Below are positions 1 through 7,207 of a DNA stretch of 64,000 nt, one piece after another. The notes below the pieces were generated by a model, which was given only the letters and a program-made list of their open reading frames with translations, searched no databases and had not been told where the DNA came from. The stretch covers positions 2,046,001 to 2,110,000 of the forward strand of contig NZ_CACVAO010000001.1 of the NCBI RefSeq assembly GCF_902726645.1, read 5' to 3'. How positions within the stretch are numbered: position 1 is the first letter of the stretch; each line of letters starts with the position of its first letter. The stretch is from Halobacillus ihumii (GTDB taxonomy: Bacteria > Bacillota > Bacilli > Bacillales > Halobacillaceae). The position numbers and the translations under genes are program-made.

Positions 1-237
1 CCCGGCTTTAAACTCTTTCACGACGAACTTCCAGGCTCGTCCCATAAGCCGGCAACACTTAGATGATAGACTCTTGACTGCTGAAGGTAAAACAAACAAT
101 AAAAGAAATAAAACTACCCAAATGAGATAACCAAACTCTGGAGGTAGACCCAGCAGGGATAAACAATAACAGAGAATCCCTGTTATAGCATTTCCAACTA
201 ATAAATTGACTAAAAAACCACCGTTGCTTAGCGACAC
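1..237 (-). CDS. Partial small membrane protein, runs off the left edge
   Basis: An open frame of 79 codons runs to the first base of the window, so the C-terminus is missing. It starts with GTG at 237, which has a good Shine-Dalgarno (AAGGTGGTGG) seven bases upstream. Two hydrophobic segments are visible, at about residues 8-30 (LVNLLVGNAITGILCYCL) and 36-52 (FGYLIWVVLFLLLFVLP). A basic segment follows (residues 60-79, many K and R), which suggests an inner-membrane protein with a cytoplasmic tail. I do not recognise the family. A 22-codon frame overlaps its start (see 228-296) and could couple translation. The gene is real with moderate confidence because of the ribosome binding site and the hydrophobic pattern. 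Confidence 0.5.
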   Translation of the reverse strand, partial: MSLSNGGFLVNLLVGNAITGILCYCLSLLGLPPEFGYLIWVVLFLLLFVLPSAVKSLSSKCCRLMGRAWKFVVKEFKAG

Positions 238-296
238 ATTACCACCACCTTAGCGACCCCCATATGGGTCAGTGAACTTTTATTTAGATACTCCAT
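228..296 (-). CDS. Possible 22-codon leader peptide upstream of the membrane gene
   Basis: ATG at 296 is preceded by GAAAGGGTGATGTAAG, a usable ribosome binding site. The 22-residue frame ends with TAA at 228-230, just inside the start of the membrane gene at 237. The Shine-Dalgarno of the membrane gene lies inside this frame, so the arrangement would suit translational coupling or attenuation. It could equally be chance in AT-rich DNA. No hairpin that would prove attenuation was seen. Confidence 0.25.
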   Translation of the reverse strand: MEYLNKSSLTHMGVAKVVVMCR

Positions 297-597
297 CTTA
301 CATCACCCTTTCAAATAATTTGGTGGAACATTTAACTAAAAAGATACACACACAACCCTTGATCATAGGAATCGAAGGGGCTTTTTTGATGTTAAATATA
401 CCCACCCTTCATTCTATCATTTTCCAATTAAACTGACAACTTAATGTACTACACCCAGCAATACTATTAATTAGTCTTTCTTTAAGAAGCCCCCTTTCTA
501 AGGCTGTATATGTAAAAAGACAATAGTTTATACATGTAACCAATTATAATAGATTGTTGATTCCTAATTATTTCCCTTTTTAGATCGTCCTAATTAC

Positions 598-631
598 AAA
601 AACCCTTCCAACGCAATATGGAAGGGTTTTT
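598..631. terminator. Bidirectional rho-independent terminator
   Basis: A perfect 13-bp stem (AAAAACCCTTCCA, then TGGAAGGGTTTTT) has an 8-base loop and A/T runs on both sides. It lies downstream of the DUF6037 gene on the minus strand. The rest of the 494 bases between 238 and 731 is AT-rich with no gene I can support. Confidence 0.75.
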
Positions 632-731
632 GACTTTATAGAGTTTCTGTTCCTTTGATCTATCCATAATTAGTACTTACTCATGATAAACCAACTGGTT
701 TCACTTTTCTTTAATCTTTATAGAACCCAGT

Positions 732-1301
732 TTAGACGGGTAGATAATACTTATTTTCATCGGAAGAGTTGACACTCCAACAGCTACTGATGTTTTTCTT
801 TTTACACCTCAAATAGGCTTTATATGAAAGCAATTTACGTGTTTTTTCAAGATTTTCAGGACTAACTTGATGACCCGCCTTAGTATTATCACGCCATTTA
901 ACAAAGTAAATCTTTTCTGATTCTTCTACATCATTTCGATACACAGCAATTTGGTGAGGTTTCGGTACATTTTTGTGTTTCGCATTACTAGGAATTTGAC
1001 CATTGAATTCCTCAAAAAATTTTGATGGTCTAAATGGGTTGTCTGGTTGATATTTAAACCCCATAATTTTGCAAAATTTACTATACTCCTCCAAGAAAGG
1101 CTTAATGTAAAAACCTTCTTTAACAGGGATTTCGAAGTAATAATTATGTTTTACTATCCCAAAAGCTAAGATGTTGGGTTTCTCATCAATAAAATACATT
1201 ACATCAAACTTAACGTTGTTAAATGTAAAGTTAAATTTATACCGATCTATACTTTGATCTCTCATACTACTATGAAGATTACCTAGACCAGAAAGTTTCA
1301 C
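732..1301 (-). CDS. DUF6037 family protein
   Basis: A 189-residue protein that I recognise as the DUF6037 type (function unknown) from its conserved blocks: an N-terminal KLSGLGNLHSSM segment, an RYKFNF/FDVMYFIDE segment, FEIPVKEGFYI, a PDNPFRPSKFFEEFN block near the middle, and a C-terminal KCKK-like and ISSCW motif. The frame is open to an ATG at 1325. I chose GTG at 1301 because GGAGGG sits eight bases before it and because family members begin with KL-GL at this point. No signal peptide or membrane segment is visible, so it is probably cytoplasmic. It is the last gene of a minus-strand run and is followed by the terminator at 598-631. Family assignment is from memory of the motif pattern. 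Confidence 0.7.
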   Translation of the reverse strand: MKLSGLGNLHSSMRDQSIDRYKFNFTFNNVKFDVMYFIDEKPNILAFGIVKHNYYFEIPVKEGFYIKPFLEEYSKFCKIMGFKYQPDNPFRPSKFFEEFNGQIPSNAKHKNVPKPHQIAVYRNDVEESEKIYFVKWRDNTKAGHQVSPENLEKTRKLLSYKAYLRCKKKNISSCWSVNSSDENKYYLPV

Positions 1302-1350
1302 TAAAACTACCCTCCAACTATACACTTAATCTTTATTCCCTTGTTTATGT

Positions 1351-1487
1351 AAGCACCTGTGTTGCAATTAGATTTGTTTTCGTGGGTAATCCTCTAACTA
1401 ATTGCAAATATGAGCGCTTGAATGGAATCACGAACAATAACCTTTTGTCCAATAGATGGTCCACCCAAAAACACGAATAATTTTTAA
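1351..1487 (-). repeat. Copy 1 of a diverged ~135-bp duplicated segment
   Basis: This stretch is clearly similar to 3021-3153. Shared blocks include CCTGTGTTG, AATTAGATTT, and TAGATGGTCCACCC followed by AAAAACACGAAT. On the minus strand both copies read in one frame as DHLL-K-LF-R-S-L-LV, so the ancestor may have been coding. In copy 1 a 70-codon frame (1557 to 1345) crosses it, but its reading frame is lost relative to copy 2 after LV. Treat it as a gene relic. Confidence 0.7.
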
Positions 1488-1544
1488 TAAGGTCAGCTGG
1501 TGACTTCCTTAAAATTCGAACAAACCTCCTCTTTTTTGCAACAT

Positions 1545-1907
1545 TTAATTTTCCCAAATACGATCCTGAATAGGAAACTCGCCTGCTTTTGCTCCATATA
1601 AATATTCCCTCATAATATCACTTGTCATCATCTTTAACTCTTCAGCATTAAAAGTGATCACTTCATTGTTTGCTCTGTATTTCACAATATCGTTTTCTTT
1701 TCCTAAATACCTGATATCCATGTGATGAACAGTGTACATGTCCTTCTTTAATGTATTGAAATCCTCCTGCAACTTTACAAGAACAGCATCTAGCTTATCC
1801 AAATATACATGAGCAGTCTTAAAATCTTTAACTTGTTCTCGATCCATTCTAAAAACCTTTATAGCCAGGGGGATTGCTATGAATTTATTAATCACTTCAC
1901 GATTCAT
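1545..1907 (-). CDS. Hypothetical protein, 120 residues
   Basis: ATG at 1907 is preceded by AAGGGTGT with about seven bases of spacing. The protein is soluble and mixed charged. Residues 1-20 are hydrophobic-basic (NKFIAIPLAIKVFRMD), residues 30-55 are a probable amphipathic helix (HVYLDKLDAVLVKLQED), and the rest includes a KYRANNEVITF strand-like segment. I do not recognise the family. It lies between the AbrB pseudogene (1935-2165) and repeat copy 1. The corresponding place in the second copy of the duplication (3153-3180) has no such gene, so it was either inserted here or lost there. Confidence 0.5.
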   Translation of the reverse strand: MNREVINKFIAIPLAIKVFRMDREQVKDFKTAHVYLDKLDAVLVKLQEDFNTLKKDMYTVHHMDIRYLGKENDIVKYRANNEVITFNAEELKMMTSDIMREYLYGAKAGEFPIQDRIWEN

Positions 1908-1934
1908 TTCAGCACACCCTTATTTATTTCTATT

Positions 1935-2165
1935 TTAAGAATAGGCAGGTTCTAAAGCTTTCAGTTCTTCTTTAAGAATCTCTATCCTCTTCGGACCTAA
2001 CACTAATCCGCCTTCCAATACCACATTGTTATCACGATCATACACTCTTTATAAGCTCTATATTACCTTAAAATGATTCTATCATCTTTCACAAAAATTT
2101 CCACTAGTCTCTAGTTTTTTATCTCGAGTGTTCGCCGAAGTTAACTCTCTAACATAGGTGATAAC
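1935..2165 (-). pseudogene. Degenerate AbrB-type regulator pseudogene
   Basis: Read on the minus strand, this segment aligns along its length with the AbrB-type gene at 3180-3433. Matching blocks are CGAACACTCGAGAT (against CGCACCCTTGAGAT), ATTTTTGTGAAAGATGA, GATAACAATGTGGTATTGGA, GAAGGCGGATTAGTG, and GAGATTCTTAAAGAA, ending in GAACCTGCCTATTCTTAA. It has in-frame stops near the 5' end and lacks about 20 bases in the middle, so it cannot make a full protein. The family (AbrB/SpoVT swapped-hairpin DNA-binding proteins) controls transition-state genes, but this copy is dead. Confidence 0.7.
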
Positions 2166-2235
2166 TTGAATGGAACTTAAAATCACACCACTAACGTTTG
2201 ATAAAACCCTTATTTATCAAACTTCGTATAGGTTT

Positions 2236-2270
2236 TTCATTCGGTACGGTTCGATGCCCTACCGAATGAA
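2236..2270. repeat. Perfect 11-bp inverted repeat
   Basis: TTCATTCGGTA at 2236-2246 pairs exactly with TACCGAATGAA at 2260-2270 around a 13-base spacer. There is no U-run directly after either arm, so it is not a standard terminator. A dimer-binding operator or a relic mobile-element end are the alternatives. Confidence 0.5.
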
Positions 2271-2272
2271 CA

Positions 2273-2305
2273 CAAAAAAAGGGAAACCTCATATTAGAGG
2301 TACCC
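2273..2305 (-). terminator. Rho-independent terminator overlapping the stop of the 2294 gene
   Basis: On the minus strand GGG-ACCTC pairs with GAGGT-CCC (2305-2297 and 2290-2281). The stem is followed by seven Ts (2279-2273). The stop codon at 2294-2296 falls in the loop. Confidence 0.65.
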
Positions 2306-2524
2306 TATCTCTTCTTGGCTGGTATAACCTTTATAATCTTCATATTGAACTGGTCTGCCTATGTTAATACTCTCCTTAATTTCCTCAACATAATCTTCTC
2401 TGGATAAAAAGTACAAACTTTCTACTACTCCTTCAAATCCTAAATAATCGATTCTTCCTACAAAAGTTTCCTTGATTTCTTCCTCACTAAAATTTTGCAC
2501 ATCGTAATCTTGTAAACATCTCAT
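2294..2524 (-). CDS. Hypothetical acidic protein, 76 residues
   Basis: The frame is open from 2560. ATG at 2524 is the best start because GAAAGGA lies nine bases before it; the ATG at 2533 would sit directly on the Shine-Dalgarno. The protein begins with a cysteine near its N-terminus and is rich in Glu and Asp, with several EEI/EEIKE stretches (residues 12-60). No membrane segment or known motif was recognised. A terminator overlaps its stop, which supports a real monocistronic gene. Confidence 0.5.
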   Translation of the reverse strand: MRCLQDYDVQNFSEEEIKETFVGRIDYLGFEGVVESLYFLSREDYVEEIKESINIGRPVQYEDYKGYTSQEEIGYL

Positions 2525-2560
2525 TATTATCATTCCTTTCTTTGTTTGACCACCCACCAA

Positions 2561-3020
2561 TTTTTACGAATATGGAAGTCAAGGGTGACCGGAGGGAATA
2601 CGTAGTATCAAAAAAGAGCTAGGGAATGTTAGGAAGCCCAATGACTTAGTAGGAGTTGAAAAGCGTTCTTTGCTTTTTTTTACTCCTACTTAGCCGACTT
2701 GGTTTGCTTACATGATCTTGCTCTTTTGCAGACCCTTTACTGGAATCGTGAGAAAACAATTACAATGAGGGGAACAAAGAAGGATGAACAGAACACGTGG
2801 AGAAAAAAAGCGAAAAGAAGGACCGACTTAGAATAAGCTAGTCCTTCTTGAAGCGTAAGGCATGATTGCGAAAGCATTCATGCCTTCGGTTTGGGAGGGT
2901 TCGATCCCGGCCAAACCGATAGATATTGAATGAACCATAGGAGCACAGCAATAGCAAGTGAACACCCTTCCCGACTTATGAGAGAAGGTTCCCTTTTTTC
3001 TCTAGATTGAATGTTTCTAC
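2561..3020. other. Gene-poor stretch with three hairpins
   Basis: No convincing gene. Three inverted repeats are visible. AGTAGGAGT (2648-2656) pairs with ACTCCTACT (2682-2690). AAGGCATGA (2857-2865) pairs with TCATGCCTT (2878-2886). CGGTTTGG (2887-2894) pairs with CCAAACCG (2911-2918), with an inner GGG/CCC pair around TTCGAT. The last looks superficially like a tRNA T-arm but cannot form one. An 84-codon minus-strand frame crosses 2878-3132 and is taken as spurious. Confidence 0.5.
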
Positions 3021-3153
3021 AAGCGCCTGTGTTGTAATTAGATTTATTTTCGTGGACGATTCCCACTAAATGCAGATTTGAGTTCCTAAGTGAACTACTG
3101 AACAAAAATTTTTTGACCAGTAGATGGTCCACCCAAAAACACGAATGATTTTT
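3021..3153 (-). repeat. Copy 2 of the diverged ~135-bp duplicated segment
   Basis: Similar to 1351-1487. It directly follows the truncated AbrB-type gene on the minus strand, as copy 1 lies downstream of the AbrB pseudogene. The shared order shows a segmental duplication of AbrB gene plus relic. Confidence 0.7.
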
Positions 3154-3179
3154 GTTCCTGCAGCTGTTGACCCAACTTT

Positions 3180-3433
3180 CTAAGAATGGACGGGTTCTAA
3201 TGCTTCAAGCTGCCCTTTAAGAATTTCTAACCCTTTCTGGCTTACCACTAGACCGCCTTCTAATTCATAATTGTTATCGCTAACTTCCCCTGTAATGATA
3301 CATTGTTTGTCTGCTTTATATTTCTTCAGAATGATTTGGTCATCTTCAACAAAGATTTCCATGGGGTCTTTCTCCTTAATCTCAAGGGTGCGGCGAAGTT
3401 CCATAGGGATAACCACACGACCTAATTCATCTA
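3180..3433 (-). pseudogene. AbrB-type regulator, 5' end removed by the transposon
   Basis: The product carries the AbrB N-terminal DNA-binding fold: DELGRVVIPMELRRTLEIKE, then a FVEDDQIILKKY strand segment. This is characteristic of AbrB/Abh/SpoVT swapped-hairpin proteins. The frame can be followed back through GTG 3416 to 3431, just before the transposon terminal repeat begins at 3434. The first ten or so codons expected in the family (the MK-x-GIVRKV part) are missing and are not found at the other transposon end (24057 on). A GTG at 3416 has no good ribosome binding site, so expression is doubtful. The C-terminus (EGGLVVSQKGLEILKGQL) resembles the multimerisation part of AbrB. Confidence 0.75.
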
Positions 3434-3471
3434 GGGGTAGCGTCAGGAATATGCGGATTTACAACGTTAAG
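3434..3471 (+). repeat. Left 38-bp terminal inverted repeat of the Tn3-family unit
   Basis: It begins GGGGTAGCGTCAGGAATATG and ends TTACAACGTTAAG. The inner 11 bases (ACAACGTTAAG) recur directly at 3502-3512, 41 bp further in. Confidence 0.85.
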
Positions 3472-3507
3472 CGCATTTTCCCGAGAGCTATCCTGTTTTC
3501 AACAACG

Positions 3508-6465
3508 TTAAGGAAGTTTTAATGGTCTTAAGGAATCACTTGAGACAACTATTTTCGAATCAAAATGGTACTCCCCTAACAGATTAATATGTTCCCATCC
3601 TAATGGTGAAATATGGTGTAACAAGTCTTTATTAAAATCGCCCGTCTTGCTTGAGTATTCGGTTGCTTTTGTTAAATGTAGCGTATTCCATACACTTATA
3701 GCATTGATCAAAATGTTTAAGGCACTTGCTCTTTGTAGTTGGTGTTGTAAAGTTCGTTCACGAAACTCCCCCTGTTTGCCAAAGAATATAGCTCTGGCAA
3801 GTCCGTTCATGGCTTCCCCTTTATTGAGCCCCTTTTGTATTTTCCTTCTTAACGTTTCACTTTGAAGATAATTCAGAATAAATATCGTCTTTTCTATTCT
3901 CCCCATTTCACGCAGAGCTGTAGCTAAGCTGTTCTGTCTAGCGTAGGAACCAAGTTTCCCCATAATAAGTGATGCGGTAACAGATCCTTCGCGTATGGAA
4001 TGTGCTAAGCGCAAGACATCGTCGTAGTTATCTTTTATTACTTTCTCGTTTATTTGGCCACGCATAATGGGTTCTAATTTTGGATAGTCATTTACTTTAC
4101 CTAGTGTGAACAGCTTCGAATCCGATAAATCCCTGATTCGAGGAGCAAACTTAAAACCTAATATGTGAGTCAAACCAAAGATCTGATCGGTGTAACCTGC
4201 TGTATCGGTAAAATGTTCTTCAATATTTAAATCCGTTTCATGATGCAATAGACCATCTAGAACATGAGTGGCATCCCTAGAATTCGTATGGATAATTTTT
4301 GTGTAGTAGGAAGAAAACTGATCACTCGTGAACCGATAGATTGTGGTGCCTTTACCCGTTCCATAATGAGGATTAGAGTCAGCATGTAGAGATGAAACAC
4401 CTAGTTGCATTCTCATCCCATCGGATGAGGAAGTCGTACCATCTCCCCAATAGGAGGACAGGTCTAACTTATGTTGAAAGTTGACTAAAACGGCCTGCGC
4501 TTTATTCATAGCATCTTCATGCATTCTCCATTGGGACACATTTGCTAACTGTTTATATGTAATACCGGGTGTTGCTTCTGCCATTTTGCTTAAACCAATA
4601 TTCAATCCCATCCCTAAAAGGGCAGCCATTATAATAATGGTTTCCTGTTTATCTGGCTTCCGGTTACTTGATGCATGAATAAATTGTTCATGAAATCCGG
4701 TGATATGAGCAATATCCATAAGTAAATCTGTTAGTTTTATTCTTGGAAGCATCCGATAAAGGCTAGCACTAAGTTTTTTTGCTTCCTCTGGAACATCCTT
4801 TTCTAGCCTTTGAATAGAAAATTTCCCTTTCTCGATCGATACGCCATCTAATTTGTTACTGTTAGCTGACATCCACTTAAGGCTTTCACTTAAACTTTGT
4901 TTTCTTTCTTGAATGTAGTCTTCAAATGATAAACTAACCGATAACCTATTATTTTCTTTGGTTTGTGTCCACGAATCTTTTGAAAATAGGTACTCCTCAA
5001 AATCCCTATATTGTTTACTTCCCACAATTGATACGTCACCTGCTCGAATGTGTTCTCTTAGTTCCGTTAAAACAGCCATCTCATAATAATGACGATTAAT
5101 CGTTTCATCTTCATCGTATAAGTGCCTTTTCCAGCGATTTGAAACAAAACTCACAGGTGCATTGTCAGGTACCTTTCGCTTTCCTGTATCATTCATTGTA
5201 CGTATAACTTCAACGGCTTCCATAAGAGGTTCATTGGATTTGGTAGATTGAAACTCCAGGGCCTTGAGCAGGGTTGGAGTGTATTTTCTAAGAGAATAAA
5301 AACGTTTTTGCAACAAATCTAAGTAATCATAATCAGCCGGTCGGGCTAATTCCTGTGCTTCCTCTACGGAAGACACAAAAGTATTCCATTCAATAACAGA
5401 TTCTAAGACTTCAAATACATCTAATTCTTCGGATTTAGCCTTAATTAATGCTTGTCCTATGTTAGAAAAATGAATAACTTTTTCATTGAGCTTTTTGCCA
5501 TTTTGTTTTTGGAGCTCTTCTTGAGCCTTTCGCCCTTTGGACAACAGCTTAAGAATTTGCCGATCATGAATCTCAAAAGCTTTATCTGTAAGCTGTTGAA
5601 TAAGTTGCAATAAATAAACGGTTAAAATGGAATATCGTTTATTCTCCTGAAAATCCCTAAAGGCGTAAGGTTCATACCTAGATCCTAAACGGGATAGCTG
5701 TAGTAAACGATTTGAATGTACAGCATGCAGGCTAATGGTTTCCAACTTCATTTCGCGAATATACTCTAGCCTTTCTATAACTTTTAGGAATGTGTCAGGG
5801 GAAGGATAACCAGGTGCTTCTTTCAACCAACCTAGAATGGTTTTAGTTTTTCCATGGTCAGAACTAATGATTTCCTCAATTTTCTCCCTTTGCTTATCAG
5901 TCAGAGAATTGCTAATTGTATTAAATATCTTCTTTTCAGCCATTGCTCTAGCTTCCCACACCATCCTTTCAAGTGTTGTGATGGCAGGTAAGATAACTTT
6001 ATTTTTCTTCAAGAACTTCAAGCCTTCGTCTAGTAAATACATGGATTCTCCATTTTCTAAAGCTAACTGATAAAGGTGTTTAAACGTTCTGCGATATTCT
6101 TTCAAGGTAAAAGTTACAAATTCATATTTGGTGCGGATTTCCTTCAAATGATCCCATAGGGTGTTTTCCCTTTGCGGATAACGACTAATCGAAGATGGAT
6201 CAGCGTTAATCTGATCAGCTATATATGTGAGAACTGATGTGGGAATGTTTTTGATATGTGTATATGACCATCCCGGATGCCGGAGAACGGCCAATTGTAT
6301 TGCAAATCCCAGTCTATTTTCATCCCTTCTACGCTTGTTAATCAGTTCAAGATCCGATTTAGAGAATGTGTAGTAAGTTCCAACTACGAGTTCGTCCTCA
6401 GGAACCTGTATAAAGGATTGTCTTTGTTCATTAGTGAGCAATTCTCTCCCTCTAGCAATAGACAT
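3508..6465 (-). CDS. tnpA: Tn3-family transposase TnpA
   Basis: A 985-residue protein, the normal length for Tn3-family DDE transposases (about 950-1000). It catalyses strand transfer at the 38-bp ends to give a cointegrate. The N-terminal part (from ARGRELLTNEQR) is the DUF4158-type DNA-binding region. The C-terminal catalytic domain shows the DDE set: D682 in GDGTTSSSDGMRM, D754 in EHFTDTAGYTDQ, and E884 in NKGEAMNGLARAIFFGKQGE. No frameshift or stop interrupts it, so it looks intact. It is similar in style to the Tn4430/TnXO1 group of Bacillus transposases. It is divergent from tnpR across the res region and reads toward the left terminal repeat, 37 bp from its stop. Confidence 0.95.
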   Translation of the reverse strand: MSIARGRELLTNEQRQSFIQVPEDELVVGTYYTFSKSDLELINKRRRDENRLGFAIQLAVLRHPGWSYTHIKNIPTSVLTYIADQINADPSSISRYPQRENTLWDHLKEIRTKYEFVTFTLKEYRRTFKHLYQLALENGESMYLLDEGLKFLKKNKVILPAITTLERMVWEARAMAEKKIFNTISNSLTDKQREKIEEIISSDHGKTKTILGWLKEAPGYPSPDTFLKVIERLEYIREMKLETISLHAVHSNRLLQLSRLGSRYEPYAFRDFQENKRYSILTVYLLQLIQQLTDKAFEIHDRQILKLLSKGRKAQEELQKQNGKKLNEKVIHFSNIGQALIKAKSEELDVFEVLESVIEWNTFVSSVEEAQELARPADYDYLDLLQKRFYSLRKYTPTLLKALEFQSTKSNEPLMEAVEVIRTMNDTGKRKVPDNAPVSFVSNRWKRHLYDEDETINRHYYEMAVLTELREHIRAGDVSIVGSKQYRDFEEYLFSKDSWTQTKENNRLSVSLSFEDYIQERKQSLSESLKWMSANSNKLDGVSIEKGKFSIQRLEKDVPEEAKKLSASLYRMLPRIKLTDLLMDIAHITGFHEQFIHASSNRKPDKQETIIIMAALLGMGLNIGLSKMAEATPGITYKQLANVSQWRMHEDAMNKAQAVLVNFQHKLDLSSYWGDGTTSSSDGMRMQLGVSSLHADSNPHYGTGKGTTIYRFTSDQFSSYYTKIIHTNSRDATHVLDGLLHHETDLNIEEHFTDTAGYTDQIFGLTHILGFKFAPRIRDLSDSKLFTLGKVNDYPKLEPIMRGQINEKVIKDNYDDVLRLAHSIREGSVTASLIMGKLGSYARQNSLATALREMGRIEKTIFILNYLQSETLRRKIQKGLNKGEAMNGLARAIFFGKQGEFRERTLQHQLQRASALNILINAISVWNTLHLTKATEYSSKTGDFNKDLLHHISPLGWEHINLLGEYHFDSKIVVSSDSLRPLKLP

Positions 6466-6608
6466 TTACTTCACCCATTTCTTAGAATATTCACTTTTCT
6501 CTTTCAATTATATCAATAGAGTGTACTCTATTGGAACAAACAAGAATCCGTGATAAAATGCGAGTTAGGGATGTCCCATGAGACTTGTTTCAAAATAGAG
6601 GTGGCAAA
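6466..6608. promoter_or_regulatory. Putative res recombination site and divergent tnpA/tnpR promoters
   Basis: The 143-bp gap between divergent tnpA and tnpR is where Tn3-family elements keep the resolution site. A strong palindrome lies at 6514-6533 (CAATAGAGT, 2-base centre, ACTCTATTG), a good candidate for crossover subsite I. A second symmetric stretch, GGGATGTCCC, lies near 6570. A ribosome binding site GAGGTGG stands four bases before the tnpR ATG at 6609. Confidence 0.6.
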
Positions 6609-7181
6609 ATGAGAAAAATCGGTTATGTAAGGGTTAGTTCGGTTGATCAGAATCCGGCAAGACAATACAAACAACTCGAAGAAATAGGTATGGATATCAT
6701 TTTTGAAGAAAAGTTATCCGGAGCTACACAACATCGACCAGAGCTACAAAAAATGTTAGATGACCTTCAGGCAGATGATACGATTTTTGTTACAGACCTT
6801 ACCCGAATTACACGAAGTACAAGAGATTTATTTGAGTTGGTCGATGACATCAAGCAAAAGAAAGCAAATTTAAAGTCTTTGAAAGATACATGGTTAGATT
6901 TATCCGAAGACAATCCATACAGTGAGTTTTTAATGACAGTTATGGGTGGAGTCAATCAATTAGAACGTGATCTCATAAGAATGCGTCAACGCGAAGGAAT
7001 TACACTTGCCCAAAAAGAAGGCAAATATAGAGGTCGAGTAAAAAAATATCATTCGCAGCATGAAGGCATTAACTATGCTGTGGAGCTTTACAAAGAGGGA
7101 AACATGACTGTGAAAAAAATTTGTAAGATTACAAATGTATCAAGGTCAGCTTTGTACAGAAAACTGGCAGAAGATAAGTAA
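6609..7181 (+). CDS. tnpR: Serine resolvase TnpR
   Basis: A 190-residue serine recombinase of the resolvase/invertase family, which resolves cointegrates at res. The catalytic serine is S10 in GYVRVSSVDQN. The conserved R-rich helices follow (LTRITRSTRDLFELVDDI, and MGGVNQLERDLIRMRQREGI in the long E helix). The C-terminal helix-turn-helix is visible near the end (MTVKKICKITNVSRSALYRKL). The frame is open from 6585, but ATG 6609 has GAGGTGG upstream and gives the standard N-terminus. It is divergent from the intact tnpA and probably works with it. Confidence 0.92.
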   Translation: MRKIGYVRVSSVDQNPARQYKQLEEIGMDIIFEEKLSGATQHRPELQKMLDDLQADDTIFVTDLTRITRSTRDLFELVDDIKQKKANLKSLKDTWLDLSEDNPYSEFLMTVMGGVNQLERDLIRMRQREGITLAQKEGKYRGRVKKYHSQHEGINYAVELYKEGNMTVKKICKITNVSRSALYRKLAEDK

Positions 7182-7207
7182 AAGATGCCAACCACACTAC
7201 AAAGTAA

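Noticed and set aside
2887..2918. tRNA-like T-arm
   Set aside because: The TTCGATC loop is there, but the flanking bases pair as one compact hairpin and no other tRNA arm exists.
2878..3132. 84-codon minus-strand frame
   Set aside because: It runs through hairpins and the relic repeat, has no start signal, and copy 1 of the repeat has lost the frame.
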